NCBI GenBank assembly: GCA_017480265.1
Contig: JAFVAZ010000033.1
Span: 1 to 11,448 of the forward strand
Length of the DNA stretch: 11,448 nucleotides
Direction: 5' to 3'
Origin: Clostridia bacterium
Lineage (GTDB): Bacteria; Bacillota; Clostridia; Oscillospirales; Acutalibacteraceae
Below the pieces are notes generated by a model. The model did no database searches and was not told where the DNA came from. It saw only the letters and a list, made by a program, of their open reading frames with translations. Shown here piece by piece: positions 1 to 6,308 of the stretch. The position numbers and the translations under genes were made by a program. Position 1 is the first letter of the stretch. Each line of letters starts with the position of its first letter.

Positions 1-118
1 ACACTACCACAAGCAGAAACTTAGAAAAAGTAACTAAATCAAAATACTTCAATATTTTTGTACCGGTAGCATCATTATTATTCCTATTGCAGCCGTTGGT
101 TGTTACTACTTTCTTCAT
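1..118 (-). CDS. Possible 5' end of an unidentified membrane protein gene, cut by the window edge
   Basis: An open frame starts with ATG at 116-118 and reads 39 codons to the window edge without a stop. I do not recognise the product. The predicted start is MKKVVTTNGCNRNNND, a basic and polar stretch, and the last visible residues (KFLLVVV) turn hydrophobic, which could be the beginning of a membrane segment. A short purine-rich AAGGG lies only about 4 bases before the ATG, closer than is ideal. It would lie 102 bases downstream of dnaJ in the same direction. An open run of this length can occur by chance in AT-rich DNA, so this is a weak call. Confidence 0.3.
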   Translation of the reverse strand, partial: MKKVVTTNGCNRNNNDATGTKILKYFDLVTFSKFLLVVV

Positions 119-131
119 TATCCCTTATTTT

Positions 132-160
132 TATATAAGTGTTTTTTCGTTTACCAACAA
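132..160 (-). promoter_or_regulatory. Weak candidate promoter for the left-edge reading frame
   Basis: On the minus strand, TTGTTG (155-160) is followed after 17 bases by TATATA (132-137). Spacing is ideal, but the -35 matches only the first half of TTGACA. The rest of the 1-220 stretch is AT-rich. I see no convincing intrinsic terminator for the dnaJ transcript there. Confidence 0.2.
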
Positions 161-220
161 TTTGAATTTATTAAAAGACCAAAAGTAACCTACAATATTT
201 CCTTTCCGAACAATTCTTAA

Positions 221-1387
221 CTATTCGCCAAACATTTCTTTTATTTTTGAGAAAAAACCTTTTCTCTTTTGATAATTTACTTCTTGCGATATAGATTCGA
301 ATTCTTTCAACAAATCTTTTTGCTTTTGGGAAAGATTTTTCGGAACCTCTAAGACTATTTTGACAAATTGGTCTCCCCTACCCCGCGAATTCAGCCTTTC
401 AATGCCCTTATTTTTTAGTTTAAATACATCGCCCGGCTGGGTTCCTTCGTGGATATGATAGCTAACTTTGCCTTCCAGTGTAGGGACGATGACCTCGCAC
501 CCCAAGGCTGCCTGGACAAACGTGATAGGCAGATCGCAGTAAACATCGTCTCCTTGCCGTTTAAAGATTTCGTGCGGTCTTACATTTATATGTACATGCA
601 AATCTCCGTTAGGCCCTTTATTTTTCCCTGCATTGCCATGGCCAGAAATATTCAGGATCTGCCCTTGATCTATCCCTGCAGGGATGTTTACCTCCACCTT
701 TTTATTTTTATTTATATGACCCGTACCATAGCAAACAGGACACGGTTTTTCTATTATTTTGCCACTGCCTGCACAGCTTTCGCAGGTTCTAGTAGTCTGC
801 ACTACACCAAATGGCGTCCTCTGCGTTACTGTAGCTTGCCCTGACCCTTTGCATACACTACAGGTTTTTGGACTTGTTCCCTTTGCGGCCCCGGTTCCCG
901 AACAATCCGCGCAATTTTCAATCACCTTATACGATATTTCTTTTTTGCAACCTTTTGCAGCCTCCTCAAAAGACAATGTAATCACAGCACTTACATCTCC
1001 GCCTCGCCTTGGCGCATTAGGGTTGGCTCTTCTGCGCGAGGAGCCGCCAAAGCCTCCGCCAAAAAAGCTGCTAAATATATCACCTATATCAAAATCTGCC
1101 TCAAATGGACTCCCTGCCCAAGCGGAACCTCCCGCTTGAGAATAGCTCGGATCTACTCCTGCATGGCCAAACTGATCATACCTTGCTCTACTGTCTTTGT
1201 TCGAGAGTATCTCATAAGCTTCATTTACTTCTTTAAATTTCGCTTCTGCTTCCTTATCTCCGGGGTTCAAGTCTGGGTGATATTTTTTTGCTAATTTTCT
1301 GAATGCCTTTTTTATTTCATCGTCCGTCGCAGTCTTGCCTACACCCATAACCTCGTAGTAATCTCTCTTCTCTGCCAAAACTATCAA
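221..1387 (-). CDS. dnaJ: Chaperone protein DnaJ (Hsp40)
   Basis: DnaJ is the cytoplasmic J-domain co-chaperone that delivers unfolded clients to DnaK and stimulates its ATPase. The 388-residue reading carries all parts of a type I DnaJ. There is a J domain with the HPD triad at residues 37-39, then a Gly/Phe-rich linker around 85-118. A zinc-finger region follows with four intact CxxCxGxG modules (cysteines 159/162, 176/179, 202/205 and 216/219), then the C-terminal substrate-binding domains. It is the last gene of the heat-shock operon, 118 bases after dnaK. The start is uncertain. The longest reading begins at TTG (1387), only 4 bases from an AAGGGG site. A second TTG at 1376-1378 gives MAEKRDYYEV, which matches the usual family N-terminus but is 13 bases from the same site. 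Both are non-ATG starts. Confidence 0.97.
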   Translation of the reverse strand: MIVLAEKRDYYEVMGVGKTATDDEIKKAFRKLAKKYHPDLNPGDKEAEAKFKEVNEAYEILSNKDSRARYDQFGHAGVDPSYSQAGGSAWAGSPFEADFDIGDIFSSFFGGGFGGSSRRRANPNAPRRGGDVSAVITLSFEEAAKGCKKEISYKVIENCADCSGTGAAKGTSPKTCSVCKGSGQATVTQRTPFGVVQTTRTCESCAGSGKIIEKPCPVCYGTGHINKNKKVEVNIPAGIDQGQILNISGHGNAGKNKGPNGDLHVHINVRPHEIFKRQGDDVYCDLPITFVQAALGCEVIVPTLEGKVSYHIHEGTQPGDVFKLKNKGIERLNSRGRGDQFVKIVLEVPKNLSQKQKDLLKEFESISQEVNYQKRKGFFSKIKEMFGE

Positions 1388-1420
1388 ATCTCCCCTTCTT
1401 ATCTAAATGTTTTCCTCTTT

Positions 1421-1462
1421 TGGCATTAAAAGCTCGCACGCAAATCGCACGAGCTCCTGCCA
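1421..1462 (-). promoter_or_regulatory. Intergenic RNA hairpin between dnaK and dnaJ
   Basis: In the mRNA sense, AGCTCGTGCG and CGTGCGAGCT (1431-1455) form a 10-bp stem around a 5-nt loop. Two of the ten pairs are G-U. An outer TGGCA/TGCCA pairing (1458-1462 with 1421-1425) can extend it. Only a short UUUU run follows, so it is at best a weak terminator. It may instead be a processing or stability element that sets the DnaJ to DnaK ratio. That role is inference; the inverted repeat itself is directly visible. Confidence 0.6.
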
Positions 1463-1505
1463 TTGGCTTGCATTTATTATTTATGAAAAATCAACTGCTT
1501 GATGG

Positions 1506-3350
1506 TTACTTATTGTCTACATCTTTATAGTCCGCATCATAGACATTTCCATCTTGGGTATTTTCAGACGCATCGCTCGCGCCTTGCTCTGTAGATTGTG
1601 CCGCTTGCTGTGCTGCCGCTGCATTCTGATATAATTTAGCGGAAACTTCATACATCTTTTTCTGCAGAGCTTCCATCTCGGACTTGATATTTTCCATATT
1701 GCCTGCACTTAAAGTTTCCCTGAGTTTTTTTACTTCTTCACTCAAAGCATCTTTATCTGCTTGGTCTATTTTATCTGCACTTTCGTTCAAAAGTTTTTCT
1801 ACGGAATAGCATAAATTTTCTGCTTCGTTTTTCGCGTCTACTTCTTCCCTGCGTTTTTTATCTTCTGCAGCAAACTGCTCTGCATTTTTTACAGCTTTTT
1901 CTACTTCTTCCTTAGTCATATTTGTGCTGGAGGTAATGGTAATCTTCTGCTCTTTTCCCGTTCCTAGGTCTTTAGCATGCACATTCACAATTCCGTTAGC
2001 ATCTATATCGAAGGTTACCTCTATCTGAGGGATCCCACGCATAGCTGGAGCGATCCCGGCTAAAGTAAATAGCCCTAATTGTTTATTATCTTTCGCAAAC
2101 TCACGTTCACCTTGCAATACATTGATCTCAACCTGAGTTTGGTTATCTGCTGCAGTAGAGAAAATTTGGCTTTTTTTCGTTGGGATGGTCGTATTTCGGT
2201 CTATTATCTTAGTCATCACTCCACCCATTGTCTCCACACCTAAGGATAACGGGGTAACATCCAAAAGGAGCAACCCTTGTACCTCGCCGCCTAATACTCC
2301 AGCCTGCAGCGCCGCACCTATAGCTACACATTCATCTGGGTTTATCCCTTTGAATGGTTCCTTGCCGATCAAATCTTTCACAGCCTCCTGGACAGCAGGA
2401 ATCCTGGAAGATCCCCCTACCATCAAAACTTTATCTATTTGCCCAATAGCCAAACCGGAATCAGCCAAAGCCTGGCGGACAGGGCCCATGGTCTTTTCTA
2501 CTAAATCTTTAGTCAGTTCGTTAAATTTTGCTCTTGTTAAAGTCAAATCCAAATGTTTAGGGCCTGTAGCATCCGCAGTGATAAATGGTAAATTTATAGC
2601 AGTACTAGCAACGCTCGAAAGCTCGATTTTTGCTTTTTCAGCGGCTTCCTTCAGCCTTTGCATTGCCATTTTGTCATTTTTTAAGTCCACCCCAGATTCT
2701 GCTTTAAAGCTCGAAATCATCCAATCAATCACTCTTTGGTCAAAGTCATCTCCTCCAAGCCTATTGTTTCCAGCTGTGGCCAAAACTTCCTGCACTCCTT
2801 CACCCATTTCGATAATCGAAACATCGAAAGTGCCTCCCCCTAAGTCATACACCATAACCTTCTGGTCGCTTTCTTTGTCGATCCCGTAAGAAAGTGCTGC
2901 GGCTGTAGGTTCATTTATGATTCTCTTTACTTCAAGCCCGGCTATCTTGCCTGCATCTTTAGTAGCTTGACGCTGTGCATCTGTGAAGTAAGCAGGAACG
3001 GTTATAACTGCTTGCGTGACGATATCTCCTAGGTAGCTTTCTGCGTCTGACTTTAATTTTTGCAAAATCATGGCTGAAATTTCTTCCGGAGAGAACTTCT
3101 TATCATCAATAGACACTTTGTAGCTTGAGCCCATTTCACGTTTTATAGAAGAAACTGTGCGGTCCGGATTGGTAATTGCTTGGCGTTTTGCCACTTGCCC
3201 TACTAACCTTTCTCCAGTTTTAGAAAATGCAACTATCGATGGCGTTGTTCGTGCACCTTCCGCGTTAGCTATAACTACCGGTTTGCCCCCTTCTATCACA
3301 GCTACACACGAGTTTGTTGTACCTAAATCAATCCCTATGGTTTTTGCCAT
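1506..3350 (-). CDS. dnaK: Molecular chaperone DnaK (Hsp70)
   Basis: DnaK is the ATP-driven Hsp70 that binds exposed hydrophobic peptides in the cytoplasm and cycles with DnaJ and GrpE. The 614-residue protein has the typical Gram-positive length. The nucleotide-binding domain shows DLGTTNS (8-14), NEPTAAALSYG (146-156), DLGGGTFDVSI (169-179) and VGGSSRIPAV (311-320). The interdomain linker LLLLDVTPLSL spans 360-370, followed by the beta-sandwich substrate domain (about 375-480) and a helical lid. The end is an Ala/Gln-rich tail closing with an acidic DADYKDVDNK, a variant of the usual DnaK tail. It starts at ATG, 10 bases after an AAGGGAG site, and is the only gene of this operon with a secure ATG start. 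A 195-base leader with several hairpins separates it from grpE. Confidence 0.99.
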   Translation of the reverse strand: MAKTIGIDLGTTNSCVAVIEGGKPVVIANAEGARTTPSIVAFSKTGERLVGQVAKRQAITNPDRTVSSIKREMGSSYKVSIDDKKFSPEEISAMILQKLKSDAESYLGDIVTQAVITVPAYFTDAQRQATKDAGKIAGLEVKRIINEPTAAALSYGIDKESDQKVMVYDLGGGTFDVSIIEMGEGVQEVLATAGNNRLGGDDFDQRVIDWMISSFKAESGVDLKNDKMAMQRLKEAAEKAKIELSSVASTAINLPFITADATGPKHLDLTLTRAKFNELTKDLVEKTMGPVRQALADSGLAIGQIDKVLMVGGSSRIPAVQEAVKDLIGKEPFKGINPDECVAIGAALQAGVLGGEVQGLLLLDVTPLSLGVETMGGVMTKIIDRNTTIPTKKSQIFSTAADNQTQVEINVLQGEREFAKDNKQLGLFTLAGIAPAMRGIPQIEVTFDIDANGIVNVHAKDLGTGKEQKITITSSTNMTKEEVEKAVKNAEQFAAEDKKRREEVDAKNEAENLCYSVEKLLNESADKIDQADKDALSEEVKKLRETLSAGNMENIKSEMEALQKKMYEVSAKLYQNAAAAQQAAQSTEQGASDASENTQDGNVYDADYKDVDNK

Positions 3351-3368
3351 TACAAAAATCTCCCTTCT

Positions 3369-3416
3369 GCGTTTCTTTTAAATAAAGAAACACTTAGCAA
3401 AAGAAACTAAAGTTTC
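3369..3416 (-). promoter_or_regulatory. Overlapping alternative hairpins in the dnaK leader
   Basis: In the mRNA sense four segments alternate: GAAACT (1), AGTTTCTTTT (2), GTGTTTCTTT (3) and AAAAGAAACGC (4). Segments 1 and 2 pair (3403-3416). Segments 3 and 4 pair as a 10-bp stem with one G-U pair and a 5-nt loop (3369-3393). Segment 2 can instead pair with segment 4 over 9 bp, which would break both hairpins. The last arm ends a few bases upstream of the dnaK ribosome binding site. This layout resembles attenuators and RNA thermometers, but no switching can be shown from sequence. Confidence 0.5.
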
Positions 3417-3433
3417 GCTACTTCGCAACCATC

Positions 3434-3448
3434 AGCTAAATTTTAGCT
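3434..3448. repeat. Perfect 15-base palindrome in the grpE-dnaK gap
   Basis: AGCTAAA and TTTAGCT flank a single central base. The spacer is too short for a stable RNA loop without opening inner pairs, so if functional it could equally be a DNA-binding dyad. It lies about 85 bases upstream of the dnaK start. No known operator is recognised. Confidence 0.4.
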
Positions 3449-3545
3449 TCTCGCCATTTTGACATTTTATTTTATTAATTTTATGAAAATAATTTATAAA
3501 AATTAACTTTCATCCAAAGCGTCTTTATTTTTGCGCTTTATTTAC

Positions 3546-4073
3546 TTAATTAACCACCTTCACCATAGCGTGGCGGATGACCTTTTCACCAAGTTTGTAG
3601 CCTTTTTGAAATACTTCTACTATCGTATTCTCTGCAGTATCTTCATCTTCCGCATGGGCTATGGCATTGTGGATATCCGGGTCAAATGTATCGCCAACAC
3701 TCCCAAACGACTCTACCCCGAGCTTTTTGAATGAAGCATTCAATTGATTTATAACCAGCTCCAAACCTTTTTGATAGTCAGATTGTGTGCCGCCTACTGC
3801 TTTGCTGGCCATTTCTAAGCTATCTGCTACTGTTAGCATACATTCTACTGCATTTGCAGTGGCATCGTTATATATGAGCAGGCTGTCTCTTTCTGTTCTT
3901 TTTCTGTAATTATCATACTCTGCAGCTACTCTCAAGAATAAATCCTTCTGTATGTTTAATTCTTTTTGCAGCCTCTCATTTTCCTTCAGCACATCATCCA
4001 AACTTACATCATCTACTATTTGCTCTGCATCTATGTTTTCAAGCTCTTGATTTAAATTTTTTTCTTCTTCCAA
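3546..4073 (-). CDS. grpE: Nucleotide exchange factor GrpE
   Basis: GrpE releases ADP from DnaK and so resets the Hsp70 cycle in the cytoplasm. The 175-residue protein has an acidic, low-complexity N-terminus and a coiled-coil heptad stretch (about 28-60). The family signature EYDNYRKRTERD lies around 52-63. The C-terminal beta domain has FDPDIHNAIAHAED (130-143) and the closing GYKLGEKVIRHAMVKV. The start is TTG, 7 bases after AGAAGG, and no ATG upstream is in a better place. It follows hrcA by 19 bases, so the two are surely cotranscribed. A TTG start may keep its output below that of dnaK. Confidence 0.97.
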   Translation of the reverse strand: MEEEKNLNQELENIDAEQIVDDVSLDDVLKENERLQKELNIQKDLFLRVAAEYDNYRKRTERDSLLIYNDATANAVECMLTVADSLEMASKAVGGTQSDYQKGLELVINQLNASFKKLGVESFGSVGDTFDPDIHNAIAHAEDEDTAENTIVEVFQKGYKLGEKVIRHAMVKVVN

Positions 4074-4092
4074 ATTTACGCCTTCTTTACAA

Positions 4093-5130
4093 TTATAATT
4101 CTAAAAAATCTCTCAATATATCCTCAACTTCAGAGATTAAGTAGTCCATGCAGGATATCACGGAACCATAATCTATCCGCATCGGAGCTATTAGACCTAT
4201 CGAGCCGAATTCTTTACCGTTTACATAATATTTTTTCGTTATAATGCTTGAATTATTAAACTCTGCTTTATTGATCTCTCTTCCTATCAGAGTATTTTCA
4301 TTTTCTTGAGCTTCCAAAAACAATCTCTCTACACTATCTCGATGCTTTAAGTAATCCATTAAATTTAACGCATAATCTAGGTCAAAGTCTGAGCCAAAAA
4401 GAAGATTTGCCTGCCCTTCTATATGCACAATGTTCTTAGAAAATTCACTGCAAAGCTCCAAAAATACCAACATCACATCAGCTACTATACTGGAAGCTTC
4501 CTCTACTCTTGCTGCTACATCATGCGCTAATTGCCAATCTATTTGCGATATCACTAAGCCTAAGAAGTTTTCATTCAAGATGCGGTTCAAAAGATCTAAA
4601 TATTTTTGCCTTAAAATAAACGGTAATCTAAAAAATTTGCTTTTTACCTTTCCTGTGGAAGTAGTCAACGTCATGATAGCCACGTGCTTGTTGTTTTCTA
4701 TTACGTTTATGTTGATGATCTTCTCATCTTCTGAAAAAAGCACTTCCGAGATAACCGCACATTTTGTGATATTAGCTAAAATAACCGCTGCTAAATTTAG
4801 TAAGTCCTCCGGAGTATCAAAGCTAACGTTCAAAGAGCTATTGATGAAATGTTTTATCGTTTTTGGTACAGCTTTTTTCTTCATCAATTCATTAATATAT
4901 AACCGATACCCAACATCAGAAGGAATGCGCCCTGCCGATGTGTGTGGCTGCTCCAAAAAACCTAACTCCGTAAGCTCTGCCATTTCATTCCTAAGAGTTG
5001 CCGATGAAACACCTAAATTTAAAATATTACATAAATTTTGGGAACTTACAGGCTCTCCATTCTTGATATAGCTCTCCACTACGGCTGATAGTATTTTTAA
5101 CTTCCTTTGCGAGAGTTCTATGAAAATCAC
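4093..5130 (-). CDS. hrcA: Heat-inducible transcription repressor HrcA
   Basis: HrcA is the dimeric repressor that binds CIRCE operators and shuts off class I heat-shock genes. The protein shows an N-terminal winged helix (about 8-80) with SSATLRNEMAELTELGFLE and HTSAGRIPSDVGYRLYI, both strongly diagnostic. The dimerisation and GAF-like domain follows, ending with GSIGLIAPMRIDYGSVI. The coordinates use the GTG at 5128-5130 (345 residues). That codon sits inside the Shine-Dalgarno sequence itself, so it is a poor start. The ATA at 5119-5121 is 8 bases downstream of the GGGGGG core and would give (M)ELSQRKLKIL, aligning exactly with typical HrcA N-termini. hrcA is first in hrcA-grpE-dnaK-dnaJ and is autoregulated through the CIRCE 35 bases upstream. 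Confidence 0.97.
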   Translation of the reverse strand: MIFIELSQRKLKILSAVVESYIKNGEPVSSQNLCNILNLGVSSATLRNEMAELTELGFLEQPHTSAGRIPSDVGYRLYINELMKKKAVPKTIKHFINSSLNVSFDTPEDLLNLAAVILANITKCAVISEVLFSEDEKIININVIENNKHVAIMTLTTSTGKVKSKFFRLPFILRQKYLDLLNRILNENFLGLVISQIDWQLAHDVAARVEEASSIVADVMLVFLELCSEFSKNIVHIEGQANLLFGSDFDLDYALNLMDYLKHRDSVERLFLEAQENENTLIGREINKAEFNNSSIITKKYYVNGKEFGSIGLIAPMRIDYGSVISCMDYLISEVEDILRDFLEL

Positions 5131-5135
5131 CCCCC
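5126..5135 (-). promoter_or_regulatory. Strong Shine-Dalgarno sequence of hrcA that overlaps its GTG codon
   Basis: GGGGGGTGAT on the minus strand matches the extended anti-Shine-Dalgarno complement (GGAGGTGAT) with a single change. The only conventional start codon in frame (GTG 5128-5130) lies within it, so the site favours initiation at a downstream non-standard codon (ATA 5119-5121, or ATT 5125-5127). Confidence 0.65.
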
Positions 5136-5146
5136 AAAAAGTTTCG

Positions 5147-5160
5147 AAGTATCAAGTATC
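5147..5160. repeat. Tandem 7-base repeat in the hrcA leader
   Basis: AAGTATC occurs twice head to tail (5147-5153 and 5154-5160), between CIRCE and the hrcA ribosome binding site. It may be a trivial duplication. Confidence 0.4.
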
Positions 5161-5164
5161 ATAA

Positions 5165-5191
5165 TTAGCACTCATGTACTTAGATTGCTAA
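5165..5191. promoter_or_regulatory. CIRCE operator (HrcA binding site)
   Basis: The sequence TTAGCACTC-N9-GATTGCTAA matches the CIRCE consensus TTAGCACTC-N9-GAGTGCTAA at 17 of 18 arm positions. The single change is T for G in the half-site distal to hrcA. It lies just downstream of the hrcA promoter, where a bound repressor would block transcription, and it would also be present in the 5' end of the mRNA. It sits in the divergent gap, 170 bases upstream of the S1-domain gene, so control of that gene is possible but not indicated. Confidence 0.95.
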
Positions 5192-5201
5192 CTATAATAT
5201 A

Positions 5202-5230
5202 AATTTACCACACGTTTCTTCGTTTGTCAA
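5202..5230 (-). promoter_or_regulatory. hrcA: Candidate vegetative promoter of the hrcA-grpE-dnaK-dnaJ operon
   Basis: A perfect -35 TTGACA (5225-5230) is followed after 17 bases by TAAATT (5202-5207), a 4 of 6 match to the -10. CIRCE begins 10 bases further on, the expected geometry for repression. The better-looking TATTAT nearby is 25 bases from the -35 and has no suitable partner. Confidence 0.55.
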
Positions 5231-5295
5231 CTAGACCTTTTAAAGCGATAAAAAGAGAAAAATTCTTAAAACTATAAATCCTTTTACAACTTTCG

Positions 5296-5325
5296 TAATA
5301 TTAAGTTTCGCTTCTTGCATATAAA
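5296..5325 (+). promoter_or_regulatory. Candidate sigma-E-type promoter of the S1-domain gene
   Basis: TAATATT (5296-5302) fits the B. subtilis sigma-E -35 pattern KMATATT at every position. After 15 bases comes CATATAAA (5318-5325), matching 5 of the 7 defined positions of CATACAnT. The gene's AGGAGG site and ATG follow at a suitable distance. The region is AT-rich, so chance resemblance is possible. A convincing sigma-A promoter was not seen here. A sigma-E promoter would mean mother-cell expression during sporulation. Confidence 0.35.
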
Positions 5326-5361
5326 TACTTACATATAACCATAGAAACAGGAGGAAATAAA

Positions 5362-6306
5362 ATGATAGAATTTTTTCCGGAAGGATGGCTGATCGACACT
5401 GTCGAAAATAAATTGGCACTTTCAAATCTTACTTCTTTAACGGAAGCTTATCATAATAATAAAATACTGGAAGCCCGGGCTATAGTCTGCGACGGAAACC
5501 ATAACCTGATAGTAGACCTTGGCCTGATGAAAGGGATTATCCCTAGACTAGAAGGTGCTATAGGGATTAAAGAAGGTACCGTACGCGATATTGCTGTTAT
5601 CTCGAAGGTAAATAGGCCGGTCTGCTTTACCATCACTAGTATACAAAGAGATCAAAATAACAACCTATACGCAACGCTATCCCGAAGAAATGCGCAAAAA
5701 ATATGCATGGAAAATTTCATCACTACTAAAACCGCCGGAGATGTAATAAACGCTAAGATTACTCATCTGGAACCATTTGGCGCCTTTGCAGATATTGGCT
5801 GCGGGGTCATTTCACTATTGCCTATCGACGCTATATCTGTCTCCAGGATAGAGCATCCTAAAGAAAGACTATCCGTAGGGATGGACATCAAAGTAATAGT
5901 GAAATCTATAGACGAAAACAACCGGATAACTTTAACTCATAAAGAACTCCTAGGAACTTGGGAAGAAAATGCTCAACATTTTTCAATAGGAGAAACTGTA
6001 GCAGGGATTGTGCGGTCTGTAGAAGACTACGGCGCTTTTATCGAACTTACTCCCAATTTAGCTGGCCTTGCGGAAAATAAAGAAAACATATGCCCTGGTC
6101 AGCAAGCTAGCGTATATATAAAAAATATCATCCCTTCTAAAATGAAAATCAAGTTAATCATAATAGATACTTTTACCTATACTTATACGCCATCTAAACC
6201 CAAGTACTTTTTTAATGAAAATCATATGGATGAATTTTTATATTCTCCTAAATGCTGCGATAGGATTATAACTTCTACCTTCAATAATTTAAAAGTCAAA
6301 GTTTAA
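5362..6306 (+). CDS. S1-domain RNA-binding protein with three S1 repeats
   Basis: This is a 314-residue soluble protein built mostly of S1/OB-fold RNA-binding repeats. The first repeat (about 35-108) is divergent. The second (about 126-198) is the clearest, with GDVINAKITHLEPFGAFADI. The third (about 210-268) has GETVAGIVRSVEDYGAFIEL and is short. A C-terminal segment with HMDEFLYSP and a Cys pair follows. It resembles uncharacterised S1 proteins annotated in Clostridia as ribosomal-protein-S1-like, but it is shorter than true S1 and its RNA target is unknown. The start is ATG, 7 bases after a strong AGGAGG. It is divergent from hrcA and stops 2 bases short of the gerAC stop, with no room for a terminator. 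A sigma-E-like promoter upstream suggests a sporulation role (inference). Confidence 0.88.
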   Translation: MIEFFPEGWLIDTVENKLALSNLTSLTEAYHNNKILEARAIVCDGNHNLIVDLGLMKGIIPRLEGAIGIKEGTVRDIAVISKVNRPVCFTITSIQRDQNNNLYATLSRRNAQKICMENFITTKTAGDVINAKITHLEPFGAFADIGCGVISLLPIDAISVSRIEHPKERLSVGMDIKVIVKSIDENNRITLTHKELLGTWEENAQHFSIGETVAGIVRSVEDYGAFIELTPNLAGLAENKENICPGQQASVYIKNIIPSKMKIKLIIIDTFTYTYTPSKPKYFFNENHMDEFLYSPKCCDRIITSTFNNLKVKV

Positions 6307-6308
6307 AT

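Noticed and set aside
2185..2889. A 234-codon open frame on the plus strand opposite dnaK
   Set aside because: It is antisense to highly conserved dnaK codons, shows no family motif, and has no ribosome binding site. Long antisense frames are common opposite dnaK because of its codon use.
4430..5071. A 213-codon plus-strand frame opposite hrcA
   Set aside because: It lies entirely within a clearly identified gene on the other strand and has no start signals or recognisable domain.
5295..5324. A sigma-G-type promoter reading (GTAAT-N18-CATATAA) before the S1 gene
   Set aside because: Both boxes miss defined positions, and the overlapping sigma-E-type reading fits better.
5240..5425. A 61-codon minus-strand frame across the divergent gap and the start of the S1 gene
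   Set aside because: It overlaps the well-supported start and ribosome binding site of the S1-domain gene, lacks its own binding site, and matches nothing I recognise.
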